DNA of 64,000 nucleotides from NCBI RefSeq assembly GCF_001514125.1, contig NZ_KQ948551.1, forward strand, positions 645,565 through 709,564, read 5' to 3'. The translations under genes were made by a program, and so were the position numbers. Position 1 is the first letter of the stretch, and every line of letters starts with the position of its first letter. Below the pieces are notes generated by a model, which saw nothing but the letters and a program-made list of their open reading frames with translations, was not told where the DNA came from and ran no database searches. Of the stretch, positions 56,043 through 64,000 are shown piece by piece. The stretch is from Streptomyces longwoodensis. GTDB taxonomy: Bacteria; Actinomycetota; Actinomycetes; Streptomycetales; Streptomycetaceae.

Positions 56043-57430
56043 GACGTCCGGCACCTCTCCACGAACCGACGGGCGACACCGGGCTCGGACGCCCAGTGCG
56101 TGTGCAGATAACTGGCGTGCACGCCGTGCTGCACGAAGCCTTCGACCCGCCGCACGGGCGTCCGCACGCCCCAGGCGGGAGCGGCACCGGCGCCGGGCTC
56201 GACGACGGTGCGGTGGAACTCGTGGCCCCGCATCCGCGTGCCGGCCGCGGCCAGCGCGCTGTCCCCGACGGCCACGGCGTCCCGGTAGCCGAGCGTCAGC
56301 CGGTCCGTCATGCGGGCGGTCGCGTCGAGCACCCCGCACATCGGCCGCCCGTCCAGCTCCCGGCACAGGTAGAGCAGCCCCGCGCACTCGGCGGCCACGG
56401 GGGCGCCGGAGTACGCCAGGTCGGCGACGGCCTTGCGCAGCGGCTCGTTGGCGGACAGCTCGCCGGCGTACACCTCCGGGAACCCGCCGCCGATCACCAG
56501 CCCCCGCGTCCCCTCGGGGAGCCGCTCGTCCCGCAACGGATCGAACGTGACGACCTCGGCCCCGGCGGCGGCGAGCAGCTCGGCGTGCTCGGCGTAGGAA
56601 AAGGTGAACGCCTCACCACCGGCAACAGCGACCACGGGTTTCGACCCGCGCCCCTCGACCGACCGAGGCGGGCGGTCGTGGGTGGGCGAGCCGGGGGTCC
56701 AGGGGGCGGAGCCCCCTGGTACGGCACCGGCACCCCGGGCCAGTGTTTCGAGGGCATCCAGATCACACCCCCGTACGACCAGGTCGGCCATCGCCGCGAC
56801 GGAGTCGACCGCGGCGGCCCGCCGCTCGGCCACGGGCACCAGCCCGAGGTGCCGCGACGGCGTGGACACCGGCTCGGCCCGCCGCAGGGCGCCCAGCACC
56901 GGCACCCCGCACGACTCCAACGCCTCCCGCAACAGCGCCTCGTGCCGGTCCGAGCCGACCTTGTTCAGGATCACGCCCCCGATCCGCACCCCGGGGTCCC
57001 ACGAGGCGAACCCGTGCACCAGCGCCGCCACCGACCGCGACTGCGCGGAGGCGTCCACCACCAGCACCACCGGCGCCCCGAGCAGCTTGGCGACCTGCGC
57101 GGTGGAGGCCAGTTCGCCCTCCCCGGCGGCCCCGTCGTACAGCCCCATCACGCCCTCGACCACGGCGAGGTCGCACCCGCGCGCGCCGTGCAGGAACAGC
57201 GGGGCGATCAGCTCCGGTCCGCACAGGTACGCGTCGAGGTTGCGGCCGGTCCGCCCGGTGGCGAGCGCGTGGTACCCGGGGTCGATGTAGTCCGGGCCCA
57301 CCTTGTGCGGGGACACGGCGAGCCCCCGCGCGGCGAACGCGGCCATCAGCCCGGTGGCGACGGTGGTCTTGCCGCTGCCCGAGGAGGGCGCGGCGACCAC
57401 CAGCCGGGGCACGGACGACGGGGAGGTCAC
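56039..57430 (-). CDS. cobB: Cobyrinate/hydrogenobyrinate a,c-diamide synthase
   Basis: This 463-residue ATP-dependent glutamine amidotransferase amidates the a and c side chains. An N-terminal dethiobiotin-synthetase-like domain carries the P-loop APSSGSGKTTVATGL (near residue 15). The C-terminal class I glutaminase domain (about 255-463) has the nucleophile cysteine in AAECAGLLYLCREL and the histidine in RGHEFHRT. The linker at about residues 232-255 (PGGSAPWTPGSPTHDRPP) is encoded by a Streptomyces-type GC hairpin repeat. The GTG at 57430 overlaps the cobO stop. Confidence 0.95.
   Translation of the reverse strand: MTSPSSVPRLVVAAPSSGSGKTTVATGLMAAFAARGLAVSPHKVGPDYIDPGYHALATGRTGRNLDAYLCGPELIAPLFLHGARGCDLAVVEGVMGLYDGAAGEGELASTAQVAKLLGAPVVLVVDASAQSRSVAALVHGFASWDPGVRIGGVILNKVGSDRHEALLREALESCGVPVLGALRRAEPVSTPSRHLGLVPVAERRAAAVDSVAAMADLVVRGCDLDALETLARGAGAVPGGSAPWTPGSPTHDRPPRSVEGRGSKPVVAVAGGEAFTFSYAEHAELLAAAGAEVVTFDPLRDERLPEGTRGLVIGGGFPEVYAGELSANEPLRKAVADLAYSGAPVAAECAGLLYLCRELDGRPMCGVLDATARMTDRLTLGYRDAVAVGDSALAAAGTRMRGHEFHRTVVEPGAGAAPAWGVRTPVRRVEGFVQHGVHASYLHTHWASEPGVARRFVERCRTS
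56695..56719. repeat. GC hairpin repeat embedded in cobB
   Basis: CCAGGGGGC (56699-56707) and GCCCCCTGG (56711-56719) make a perfect 9-bp stem with loop GGA. GGGTCCAGGGGGCGGAGCCC is a sequence I recall as a frequent dispersed element between Streptomyces genes. Here it is in frame within coding sequence and encodes part of the interdomain linker. Confidence 0.6.
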
Positions 57431-58026
57431 CACTCGATGCCCTTCTGGCCCTTCTGGCCGGCGTCCATCGGGTGCTTGACCTTGGACATGTCGGTCACGA
57501 GGTCGGCGAAGTCCACCAACTTCTCCGGGGCGTTGCGCCCGGTGATCACCACGTGCTGGGTGCCGGGCCGGTCCCGCAGCACGGAGACGACCTCGTCGGT
57601 GTCGACCCACCCCCAGTGCATCGGGTAGGCGAACTCGTCGAGCACGTACAGCCGGTACGTCTCGGCGGCCAGGTCGCGCTTGACCTGCTCCCAGCCCTCG
57701 CGGGCCTTCTCCTCATTGTCCATCTGGGCGTCCCGCTGAACCCAGGACCACCCCTCGCCCATCTTGTGCCAGTCGACGGTGCCGCCCTCGCCGGAGGCGC
57801 CGAGGACGCGCAGCGCGTTCTCCTCGCCGACCTTCCACTTCGCCGACTTGACGAACTGGAACACCCCGATCGGCCACCCCTGGTTCCAGGCGCGCAGCGC
57901 GAGCCCGAAGGCGGCCGTCGACTTGCCCTTGCCGACGCCGGTGTGCACCACGACCAGCGGACGGTTGCGTCGCTGACGGGTCGTCAGGCCGTCGTCCGGT
58001 ACGACACTCGGCTGTCCCTGCGGCAT
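57427..58026 (-). CDS. cobO: Cob(I)yrinic acid a,c-diamide adenosyltransferase
   Basis: This 199-residue BtuR/CobA-type enzyme adds the adenosyl ligand to cobalt. The P-loop is VVHTGVGKGKSTAAFG (about residues 26-41), and later segments LYVLDEFAYPMHWGWVD and HVVITGRNAPEKLVDFADLV are typical. The ATG at 58026 overlaps the stop of the chelatase gene (TAATG). The stop overlaps the cobB start. Confidence 0.96.
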   Translation of the reverse strand: MPQGQPSVVPDDGLTTRQRRNRPLVVVHTGVGKGKSTAAFGLALRAWNQGWPIGVFQFVKSAKWKVGEENALRVLGASGEGGTVDWHKMGEGWSWVQRDAQMDNEEKAREGWEQVKRDLAAETYRLYVLDEFAYPMHWGWVDTDEVVSVLRDRPGTQHVVITGRNAPEKLVDFADLVTDMSKVKHPMDAGQKGQKGIEW

Positions 58027-60029
58027 TACGCTGCCCTCCTGCTCGTCCCTTGAACGTCCTTGACCAGTCCGGCGATCGCGTCCGCCCGCAGCTCGTCGAG
58101 CGTGACGGCCGTGCCGCCCAGCTCGGCGGCGAGCTGTCCCGCGAGCCCGAGCCGCACCGGCCCCGACTCGCAGTCCACGACCACCGACGCGACCTGCTCG
58201 GCCGCGAACAGCCGCGCCGCCCGCCCGGCGAGCGCCACCGGCTCGGGACCACCGGTGGCCCTGCCGTCGGTCACCACCACGACCAGCGCCCGGCGCGCCG
58301 GGTCCCGCAGCCGCTCCACGCGCAGCACCTCGTGCGCCTTCAGCAGCCCGGCGGCCAGCGGGGTGCGGCCACCGGTCGGCAGCGACTCGAGCCGTGCCGC
58401 GGCCGCGTCGACCGACGAGGTCGGCGGCAGCGCCACGTCGGCGGCGGAGCCCCGGAAGGTCACCAGCCCCACCTTGTCCCGCCGCTGGTAGGCGTCCAGC
58501 AGCAGCGACAGCACGGCGCCCTTCACGGCGCTCATCCGCTGCCGTGCCGCCATCGACCCGGAGGCGTCCACCACGAACAGCACGAGGTTGCCCTCGCGCC
58601 CCTCCCGCGCCGCCTGCCGCAGGTCGTCCCGGCGGATCACCAGACCCGGCCCGGACCGGCCGCGCGCCCGCTGGTGCGGGGCCGCCGCCTGCACGGTGGC
58701 GGCCAGGTGCAGCTTGGTCAGCGCGCCCCGCGGGCGCCGGGCCCCGGTGGTGCGGCCGTGTTCGGTCCGGGCCCGCGAGCGCCGCCCGGCGGCGCCCTCG
58801 CCGATGCCGGGCACGCTCAGCGCCTTGGTGCGGAACGGCTCCGCGGCCCGCGCCGCCGGCTGCTCGCCCGCGCCCGCTCCGGACGGCTGCGGCTCGCCGC
58901 CGTCGCCCTCCTCGGGGCGCGCCCCGGTGTCGCCGCCGCCCTGCGGGCCCGCGTCGGGCGCCGGCCCGCCACCGCCGCCGCCCGGACCGTCGGGGTCGGG
59001 GTCGTCGTCGGGGGACTCGCCGGAGAACTCCTCCAGCGTCCGGTCCAGTTTGTCCTCGTCCAGCCCGGGCGCGTCGAAGGGGTTGCGGCGGCGCCGGTGC
59101 GGCAGCGCGAGCAGCGCCGCCTGCCGCACGTCCTCGGCGAGCACGTCGGTCCGCCCGGCCCACGCGGCCAGCGCGGTCGCCGTGCGCGCCATCACGATGT
59201 CCGCGCGCATGCCGTCCACCTCGAACGCCGCGCAGGTCGCCGCGATCTGCCGCAGCGCCCCGTCGCCCAGCCGCACCTGCGGCAGCAGCTCCCGCGCCGC
59301 CACGATCCGCTGCCGTACGGCGGCCTCCTCGCCGGCCCAGCGCGCGGCGAAGCCGGCCGGGTCGTCGTCGTACGCGAGCCGGCGCCGGACCACCTCCACC
59401 CGCTGGTCGGGCTCGCGGGAGGCGGCGACCTCCACGGTCAGCCCGAACCGGTCGAGCAACTGCGGCCGCAGCTCGCCCTCTTCGGGGTTCATGGTGCCGA
59501 CGAGCAGGAACCGCGCCGCGTGCCGCACCGAGACGCCCTCGCGCTCCACGTACGAGGCGCCCATCGCCGCCGCGTCCAGGAGCAGGTCGACCAGGTGGTC
59601 GTGGAGCAGGTTGACCTCGTCGACGTACAGGATGCCGCGGTGCGCGTCGGCCAGCAGGCCCGGCTCGAACGCCTTGACGCCCTCGGCGAGCGCCCGCTCG
59701 ATGTCGAGCGCGCCGACCAGCCGGTCCTCCGAGGCGCCGACGGGGAGTTCGACCATCCGGGCGGGCCGGTGCGCGCCCAGCCCCGCCTCGTGCGGCCCGT
59801 CCGGGCACGAGGGGTCGGGGGAGGCCGGGTCGCAGGAGAACCGGCAGCCGGGCACCACGGCCACCTCGGGCAGCAGCGCCGACAGCGCGCGCACGGCGGT
59901 GGACTTCGCGGTGCCCTTCTCGCCGCGCACCAGCACCCCGCCGACGGCCGGCGAGACGGCGTTCAGCAGCAGCGCGAGCCGCAGGTCGTCCTGACCGACG
60001 ACGGCGGTGAAGGGAAAGGGGGTGGTCAC
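58026..60029 (-). CDS. Magnesium-chelatase-like ATPase, fused I and D subunits (CobN partner)
   Basis: This 667-residue AAA+ protein has a ChlI/BchI-type ATPase domain (about residues 5-330, Walker A VRGEKGTAKSTAVRA, Walker B GILYVDEVNLLHD) and an acidic Gly/Pro-rich linker (about 345-400). It ends in a ChlD-type von Willebrand A domain with the MIDAS motif VVDASGSMAAR near residue 484. With CobN it would drive ATP-dependent cobalt insertion, replacing CobS and CobT of Pseudomonas. The GTG at 60029 overlaps the cobN stop and its own stop overlaps cobO, so the genes are coupled. Confidence 0.92.
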   Translation of the reverse strand: MTTPFPFTAVVGQDDLRLALLLNAVSPAVGGVLVRGEKGTAKSTAVRALSALLPEVAVVPGCRFSCDPASPDPSCPDGPHEAGLGAHRPARMVELPVGASEDRLVGALDIERALAEGVKAFEPGLLADAHRGILYVDEVNLLHDHLVDLLLDAAAMGASYVEREGVSVRHAARFLLVGTMNPEEGELRPQLLDRFGLTVEVAASREPDQRVEVVRRRLAYDDDPAGFAARWAGEEAAVRQRIVAARELLPQVRLGDGALRQIAATCAAFEVDGMRADIVMARTATALAAWAGRTDVLAEDVRQAALLALPHRRRRNPFDAPGLDEDKLDRTLEEFSGESPDDDPDPDGPGGGGGGPAPDAGPQGGGDTGARPEEGDGGEPQPSGAGAGEQPAARAAEPFRTKALSVPGIGEGAAGRRSRARTEHGRTTGARRPRGALTKLHLAATVQAAAPHQRARGRSGPGLVIRRDDLRQAAREGREGNLVLFVVDASGSMAARQRMSAVKGAVLSLLLDAYQRRDKVGLVTFRGSAADVALPPTSSVDAAAARLESLPTGGRTPLAAGLLKAHEVLRVERLRDPARRALVVVVTDGRATGGPEPVALAGRAARLFAAEQVASVVVDCESGPVRLGLAGQLAAELGGTAVTLDELRADAIAGLVKDVQGTSRRAA

Positions 60030-63000
60030 TGGTCGTCGCCCTCCAGGTCGCCTTCGAGCTCCAGATAGGTGGCCCGCAGCCGCTCCAGCGTGTCCGCGTC
60101 CGGCTCGGCCCACAGGCCCCGGTCCGCCGCCTCCAGCAGCCGCTCGGTGATCCCGCGCAGCGCCCACGGGTTGGACTGCTTCATGAAGTCCCGGTTCTCC
60201 GGGTCGAAGACGTACTCGGCGCTGAGCTTCTCGTACATCCAGTCGTCGACCACGCCCGCCGTGGCGTCGTAGCCGAACAGGTAGTCCACGGTCGCCGCCA
60301 TCTCGAAGGCGCCCTTGTAGCCGTGCCGGCGCATCGCCGCCATCCAGCGGGGGTTGACCACGCGGGCCCGGAACACACGGTGCGTCTCCTCGCCCAGCGT
60401 GCGCGTCCTGACCTGGTCCGGGGTGGCCGAATCACCCACGTACGCCTCGGGGTTGGCGCCGGTCAGGTGCCGGACCATGGCGACCATGCCGCCGTGGTAC
60501 TGGAAGTAGTCGTCCGCGTCGACCAGGTCGTGCTCGCGGGTGTCGACGTTCTTCGCCGCCACCGCGATCCGCTTGAACGCGGTCTCCATGTCCCCGCGCG
60601 CCGCCCGCCCGTCGAGCCCGCGCCCGTAGGCGTAGCCGCCCCACACCGCGTACACCTCGGCGAGGTCGGCGTCGGAGCGCCAGTTGCGGGCGTCGATCAG
60701 CGGCAGCAGGCCGGCGCCGTACGCGCCCGGCTTGGAGCCGAAGACGCGGGCCGTGGCCCGGCGCCGGTCGCCGTGCCCGGCGGTGTCCTCGTCGGCGTGC
60801 GCCTTGACGAAGTTGCGGTCGGCGGGCTCGTCCAGCTCGGCGACGGCCCGCACCGCGTCGTCGATCAGCCCGACGACGTGCGGGAAGGCGTCCCGGAAGA
60901 ACCCGGAGATACGGACCGTCACGTCGATGCGCGGCCGGCCCAGCTCGGCGAGGGGCACCACCTCGAAGCCGGTCACCCGGCGCGAGGCGTCGTCCCACAC
61001 GGGGCGGCAGCCCAGCAGCGCCAGGATCTCGGCGATGTCGTCGCCCTGGGTGCGCATCGCGGAGGTGCCCCAGACAGTGAGCCCGACGGACTTCGGGTAC
61101 TCCCCGGTGTCCTGGAGGTACCGGGCGACCAGGGAGTCGGCGAGGGACTGCCCGACCTCCCAACTGAGGCGGGACGGGATGGCCTTGGGGTCGACGGAGT
61201 AGAAGTTGCGGCCCGTCGGCAGCACGTTGACCAGGCCGCGGGTGGGCGAGCCGGAGGGGCCCGCGGGCACGTAACCGCCGTCCAGGGCCCGCAGGATGTG
61301 CCCGATCTCGTCGGTCGTGCGGGCCAGGCGCGGCACGACCTCGGTGCACGCGAACTCCAGCACGGCGACGGCGTCGGGCAGTTCGGTGCCGACCACGTCC
61401 GCGACGAGGGACCGGACGGCGGAGACGTCCCAGCCGCGCTCCTCCAGGCCCTCCGCGAGCCGCCGGCACAGCTGCTCCAGCAGGTCGACCGCGTCGGACG
61501 CGGTGCGCGCCGGCCCCTCCACCAGGTCGGTCAGCTCCACCGGCACCTTCACCGGGGCGCCGGGCTCGGCCAGCAGTTCCTTCTCGTCCAGCCCGAAGTG
61601 GGCGGCCAGCGAGGCCCGCAGACCCGGCAGCGCGTTCGCCTGCCCGCCCCACACCTGCGAGGCGCGCAGCACGGCCAGGACCAGGTTCACCCGGGGCTCG
61701 CCGACCGGACCGCCGCCGAGGACGTGCAGGCCGTCGCGGATCTGGACGTCCTTGATCTCGCACAGGTAGCCGTCGATGTGCATGACGAACTCGTCGAACG
61801 CCTCGTCGTCCGGCTGTTCGTCGACGTGCAGGTCGTGGTGCAGCTCGGCCGCCTTGACCAGCGTCCAGATCTGCGCCCGCACGGCCGGCGCCTTGGTCGG
61901 GTCGAGGTCGCTCACCAGGGCGTACTCGTCGAGGAGTTGCTCCAGTTTGGCGAGGTCGCCGTAGGTGTCGGCGCGGGCCATGGGCGGCACCAGGTGGTCG
62001 ACGACCGTGGCGTGCCCGCGCCGCTTGGCCTGGGTGCCCTCACCGGGGTCGTTCACGATGAACGGGTAGACCAGCGGCAGGTCGCCGAGCACGGCGTCCG
62101 GGGCACACCCGGCGCCCAGGCCGAGGCCCTTGCCGGGCAGCCACTCCATCGTGCCGTGCTTGCCCATGTGCACGATCGCGTCGGCGCCGAAGCTGTTGTC
62201 CAGCCAGCGGTAGGCGGCCAGGTAGTGGTGCGAGGGCGGCATGTCGGGGTCGTGGTAGATGGCGATGGGGTTCTCGCCGAAGCCGCGCGGCGGCTGGATC
62301 ATCACGACGACGTTCCCGAACTGCAGGGAGGCCAGCACGATGTCGTCGCCGTCGACGTACAGGGAGCCCGGCGGCTCGCCCCACGCCTCGGTCATCGCGT
62401 CCCGCAGCTCCGGGTCGAGCCGGCCGAACCACTCCTGGTAGTCGGCGAGCGGCACCCGGGCGGGCGCGGCGGCGAGCTGGTCCTCGGTCAGCCACTCCAC
62501 GTCGTGCCCGCCGGCCTCGATCAGCCGGTGGATCAACTCGTCGCCGCCGTCGGGGTACTCGGTGAGCGAGTAGCCCGCGTCGCGGAGCGCGTCGAGGACC
62601 CGCACCGCCGAGGCGGGCGTGTCCAGGCCGACCGCGTTGCCGACCCGGGAGTGCTTGGTCGGGTAGGCGGTGAAGACCAGCGCGACCTTCTTCTCGGCGT
62701 TCGGCGTGTGCCGCAGGCGCGCGTGCCGGACGGCGATCCCGGCGACGCGGGACGCCCGCTCGGGGTCGGCCACGTACACCGGGACCTCGTCCGGGCCCTG
62801 CTCCTTGAAGGAGAACGGCACGGTGATGAGCCGGCCGTCGAACTCGGGGATCGCGACCTGCATCGCGGCGTCCATGGGCGCGAGGGCCGCGTCGGACTCC
62901 TCCCAGGCGCTCCGCGAGGAGGTGAGGCACAGGCCCTGCAGCACGGGGACGTTCAGCTCCGCGAGCGCGCCGACGTCCCACGCCTCCTCGTCGCCGCCCG

Positions 63001-63679
63001 CGGACGCCTGCGAGGCGTGCGTGCCGCCGGCCGCGAGGACGGTGGCGACCAGTGCGTCGGCGCGGCCCAGCAGCTCGTACAGCCCGGCGTCGGCGCCGCG
63101 CAGTGAACCGCAGTACACCGGCAGGGCGTTGGCCCCGTGGGCCTCGATCGCCTCGCACAGGGTGTCCACGAAGGCGGTGTTGCCGCTCAGTTCGTGCGCC
63201 CGGTAGAACAGCACGCCCACGGTGGGGCGTCCGTCGCGCAGCGCGTACCCCTCGTGCACGCCGTACTCCGGCATCCGGTGCGGCTCGGCGAAGCCCTCGC
63301 CGGTCAGCAGCACGGTGTCGGAGAGGAACCGGGACAGCTCCAGCAGGTTCGCGGGACCGCCCTCGACCAGGTACTTCAGCGCCTCCGCGACCACACCCGC
63401 GGGCACGCTGGACTCGGCCATCAGCTCCGCGTCCGGCACGGCCTCGCCGCCCAGCAGCACGGTCGGCACGCCGGACGCCTTCAGCGCGGCCAGCCCGTCC
63501 TCCCAGGCGCGCTTGCCGCCGAGCAGCCGTACGACGGCGAGGTCCGCGCCGCGCAGCAGGTCCGGCAGTTCCCCGGCGACGTCGACGCGGGTGGGGTTGC
63601 CGATGCGGTAGTCGGCGCTGGAGGCCCGGGCCGCCAGCAGATCGGTGTCGGCGGTCGACAACAACAACACTGTGCTCAT
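60026..63679 (-). CDS. cobN: Cobaltochelatase, CobN subunit
   Basis: This 1217-residue large chelatase subunit (BchH-like family) inserts cobalt into hydrogenobyrinate a,c-diamide. Characteristic segments are MPPSHHYLAAYRWLDNSFGA, IVHMGKHGTMEWLPGKGLGL, LPTGRNFYSVDPKAIPSRLS and MKQSNPWALRGITERLLEA. Full family length is present. The ATG at 63679 overlaps the cobQ stop (ATGA); the frame continues upstream but overlaps cobQ. CobN implies late, oxygen-tolerant cobalt insertion. Confidence 0.97.
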   Translation of the reverse strand: MSTVLLLSTADTDLLAARASSADYRIGNPTRVDVAGELPDLLRGADLAVVRLLGGKRAWEDGLAALKASGVPTVLLGGEAVPDAELMAESSVPAGVVAEALKYLVEGGPANLLELSRFLSDTVLLTGEGFAEPHRMPEYGVHEGYALRDGRPTVGVLFYRAHELSGNTAFVDTLCEAIEAHGANALPVYCGSLRGADAGLYELLGRADALVATVLAAGGTHASQASAGGDEEAWDVGALAELNVPVLQGLCLTSSRSAWEESDAALAPMDAAMQVAIPEFDGRLITVPFSFKEQGPDEVPVYVADPERASRVAGIAVRHARLRHTPNAEKKVALVFTAYPTKHSRVGNAVGLDTPASAVRVLDALRDAGYSLTEYPDGGDELIHRLIEAGGHDVEWLTEDQLAAAPARVPLADYQEWFGRLDPELRDAMTEAWGEPPGSLYVDGDDIVLASLQFGNVVVMIQPPRGFGENPIAIYHDPDMPPSHHYLAAYRWLDNSFGADAIVHMGKHGTMEWLPGKGLGLGAGCAPDAVLGDLPLVYPFIVNDPGEGTQAKRRGHATVVDHLVPPMARADTYGDLAKLEQLLDEYALVSDLDPTKAPAVRAQIWTLVKAAELHHDLHVDEQPDDEAFDEFVMHIDGYLCEIKDVQIRDGLHVLGGGPVGEPRVNLVLAVLRASQVWGGQANALPGLRASLAAHFGLDEKELLAEPGAPVKVPVELTDLVEGPARTASDAVDLLEQLCRRLAEGLEERGWDVSAVRSLVADVVGTELPDAVAVLEFACTEVVPRLARTTDEIGHILRALDGGYVPAGPSGSPTRGLVNVLPTGRNFYSVDPKAIPSRLSWEVGQSLADSLVARYLQDTGEYPKSVGLTVWGTSAMRTQGDDIAEILALLGCRPVWDDASRRVTGFEVVPLAELGRPRIDVTVRISGFFRDAFPHVVGLIDDAVRAVAELDEPADRNFVKAHADEDTAGHGDRRRATARVFGSKPGAYGAGLLPLIDARNWRSDADLAEVYAVWGGYAYGRGLDGRAARGDMETAFKRIAVAAKNVDTREHDLVDADDYFQYHGGMVAMVRHLTGANPEAYVGDSATPDQVRTRTLGEETHRVFRARVVNPRWMAAMRRHGYKGAFEMAATVDYLFGYDATAGVVDDWMYEKLSAEYVFDPENRDFMKQSNPWALRGITERLLEAADRGLWAEPDADTLERLRATYLELEGDLEGDDQ

Positions 63680-64000
63680 GCGGGCGCTCCCGGTGGAATG
63701 AAAGGCAGTCCTTGCGGCGCGCCCGACTCGATGAGCCGCCACAGCGCGTCCGTGTCCGCGTGCTGTTCGATCAGGTCGCCGAGCCGGTCGAGCTGCTCCT
63801 CGCGCAGCGCGGCGAACGAGGTGTCGGGGGCCGGCACGAAGCGGCGGCCCGCGGCGGCGGCCACCTCGCGCAGGAACGCCCGCCGGAAGCCGTCCGACTC
63901 CAGCGAGCCGTGCCAGTGCGTGCCCCAGGTGTGGCCGACGCGGCAGCCGTCCAGGAAGGGCTCCCCGCCCCGCACGTCGGCGACACCGTGGTGGATCTCG
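63676..64000 (-). CDS. cobQ: Cobyric acid synthase, C-terminal part (runs off the window)
   Basis: The last 107 or so codons of a minus-strand gene are visible, entering from the right edge and stopping at 63676. The segment EIHHGVADVRGGEPF and the glutaminase histidine motif GTHWHGSLESDGFRRAFL identify the class I glutaminase domain of CobQ, which amidates the b, d, e and g side chains. The helical end with FAALREEQLDRLGDLIEQH is typical. Its stop overlaps the cobN start, so it belongs to the same operon. Confidence 0.88.
   Translation of the reverse strand, partial: EIHHGVADVRGGEPFLDGCRVGHTWGTHWHGSLESDGFRRAFLREVAAAAGRRFVPAPDTSFAALREEQLDRLGDLIEQHADTDALWRLIESGAPQGLPFIPPGAPA

Noticed and set aside
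60323..63106. 927-codon plus-strand open frame
   Set aside because: It lies wholly antisense to cobN, has low-complexity composition and no ribosome-binding site.
1..64000. CRISPR arrays, tRNA or rRNA genes, IS elements, prophage or integration sites
   Set aside because: No regularly spaced repeats, cloverleaf sequences, transposase-like proteins or integrase genes were found on either strand.

Overview
The window is high-GC actinobacterial chromosome, almost certainly Streptomyces. Nearly all codons end in G or C, genes overlap as GTGA/ATGA, and GTG starts are common. Two carbohydrate ABC systems lack their own ATPase, as in streptomycetes that share an MsiK-type ATPase. Ectoine genes, a SigE-family sigma factor, a LAETG sortase substrate and a Cob operon sit in an order I recall (from memory, not checked) from the S. 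coelicolor region around SCO1846-SCO1880, read backwards. No tRNA, rRNA, IS element, phage gene or CRISPR array was seen.

Left part (1-10.7 kb): a pectin/hemicellulose side-chain locus. It holds two MalFG-type permeases, a Gfo/Idh/MocA oxidoreductase, a DUF6807 protein and a GH43 glycosidase in one overlapping operon, then a sugar-binding lipoprotein, a secreted PL1 pectate lyase, a Tat-exported CE8 pectin methylesterase and a secreted HAD acid phosphatase. GCAAGCGCTT-type palindromes precede the permease operon and the binding protein. From 10.9 to 17.5 kb lie a DUF4328 membrane protein, a 58-residue membrane protein with a TTA codon, two adjacent related proteins carrying a possible amyloid-signalling motif, a SigE-family sigma factor with a coupled membrane protein, and a class B penicillin-binding protein.

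Middle (17.7-29.2 kb): a complete candidate beta-mannan pathway. It comprises a secreted GH5_8 mannanase with FN3 and CBM2 modules, a binding protein with two permeases, a cytoplasmic GH2 beta-mannosidase, a ROK sugar kinase and mannose-6-phosphate isomerase, plus a LacI regulator co-transcribed with the mannosidase. Five ACCGGT-centred sites with AT-rich flanks stand in front of these units and look like the regulator's operators.

29-47 kb: two GNAT acetyltransferases, an IclR regulator divergent from a ketoglutarate-semialdehyde-type dehydrogenase, a DUF1349 protein, a 14-TM MFS exporter, a GlxA-type AraC regulator, a DsbA-like FrnE protein, two class V aminotransferases, the ectABCD operon, a DinB-like protein, a polar amino-acid ABC transporter (all three parts, with a recognisable TATAAT promoter) and an amidohydrolase.

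47-64 kb: a sortase-anchored secreted protein, then cobalamin synthesis. One operon (cobQ-cobN-chlID-cobO-cobB-cobI) enters from the right edge. A second (cobM-cobL-cbiG/cobJ-cobH-cbiX-cobC) follows, and between them a ZIP metal transporter is transcribed the other way. The gene set mixes aerobic (CobN) and anaerobic-type (CbiG, CbiX) enzymes. A Streptomyces-type GC hairpin repeat lies in frame inside cobB.
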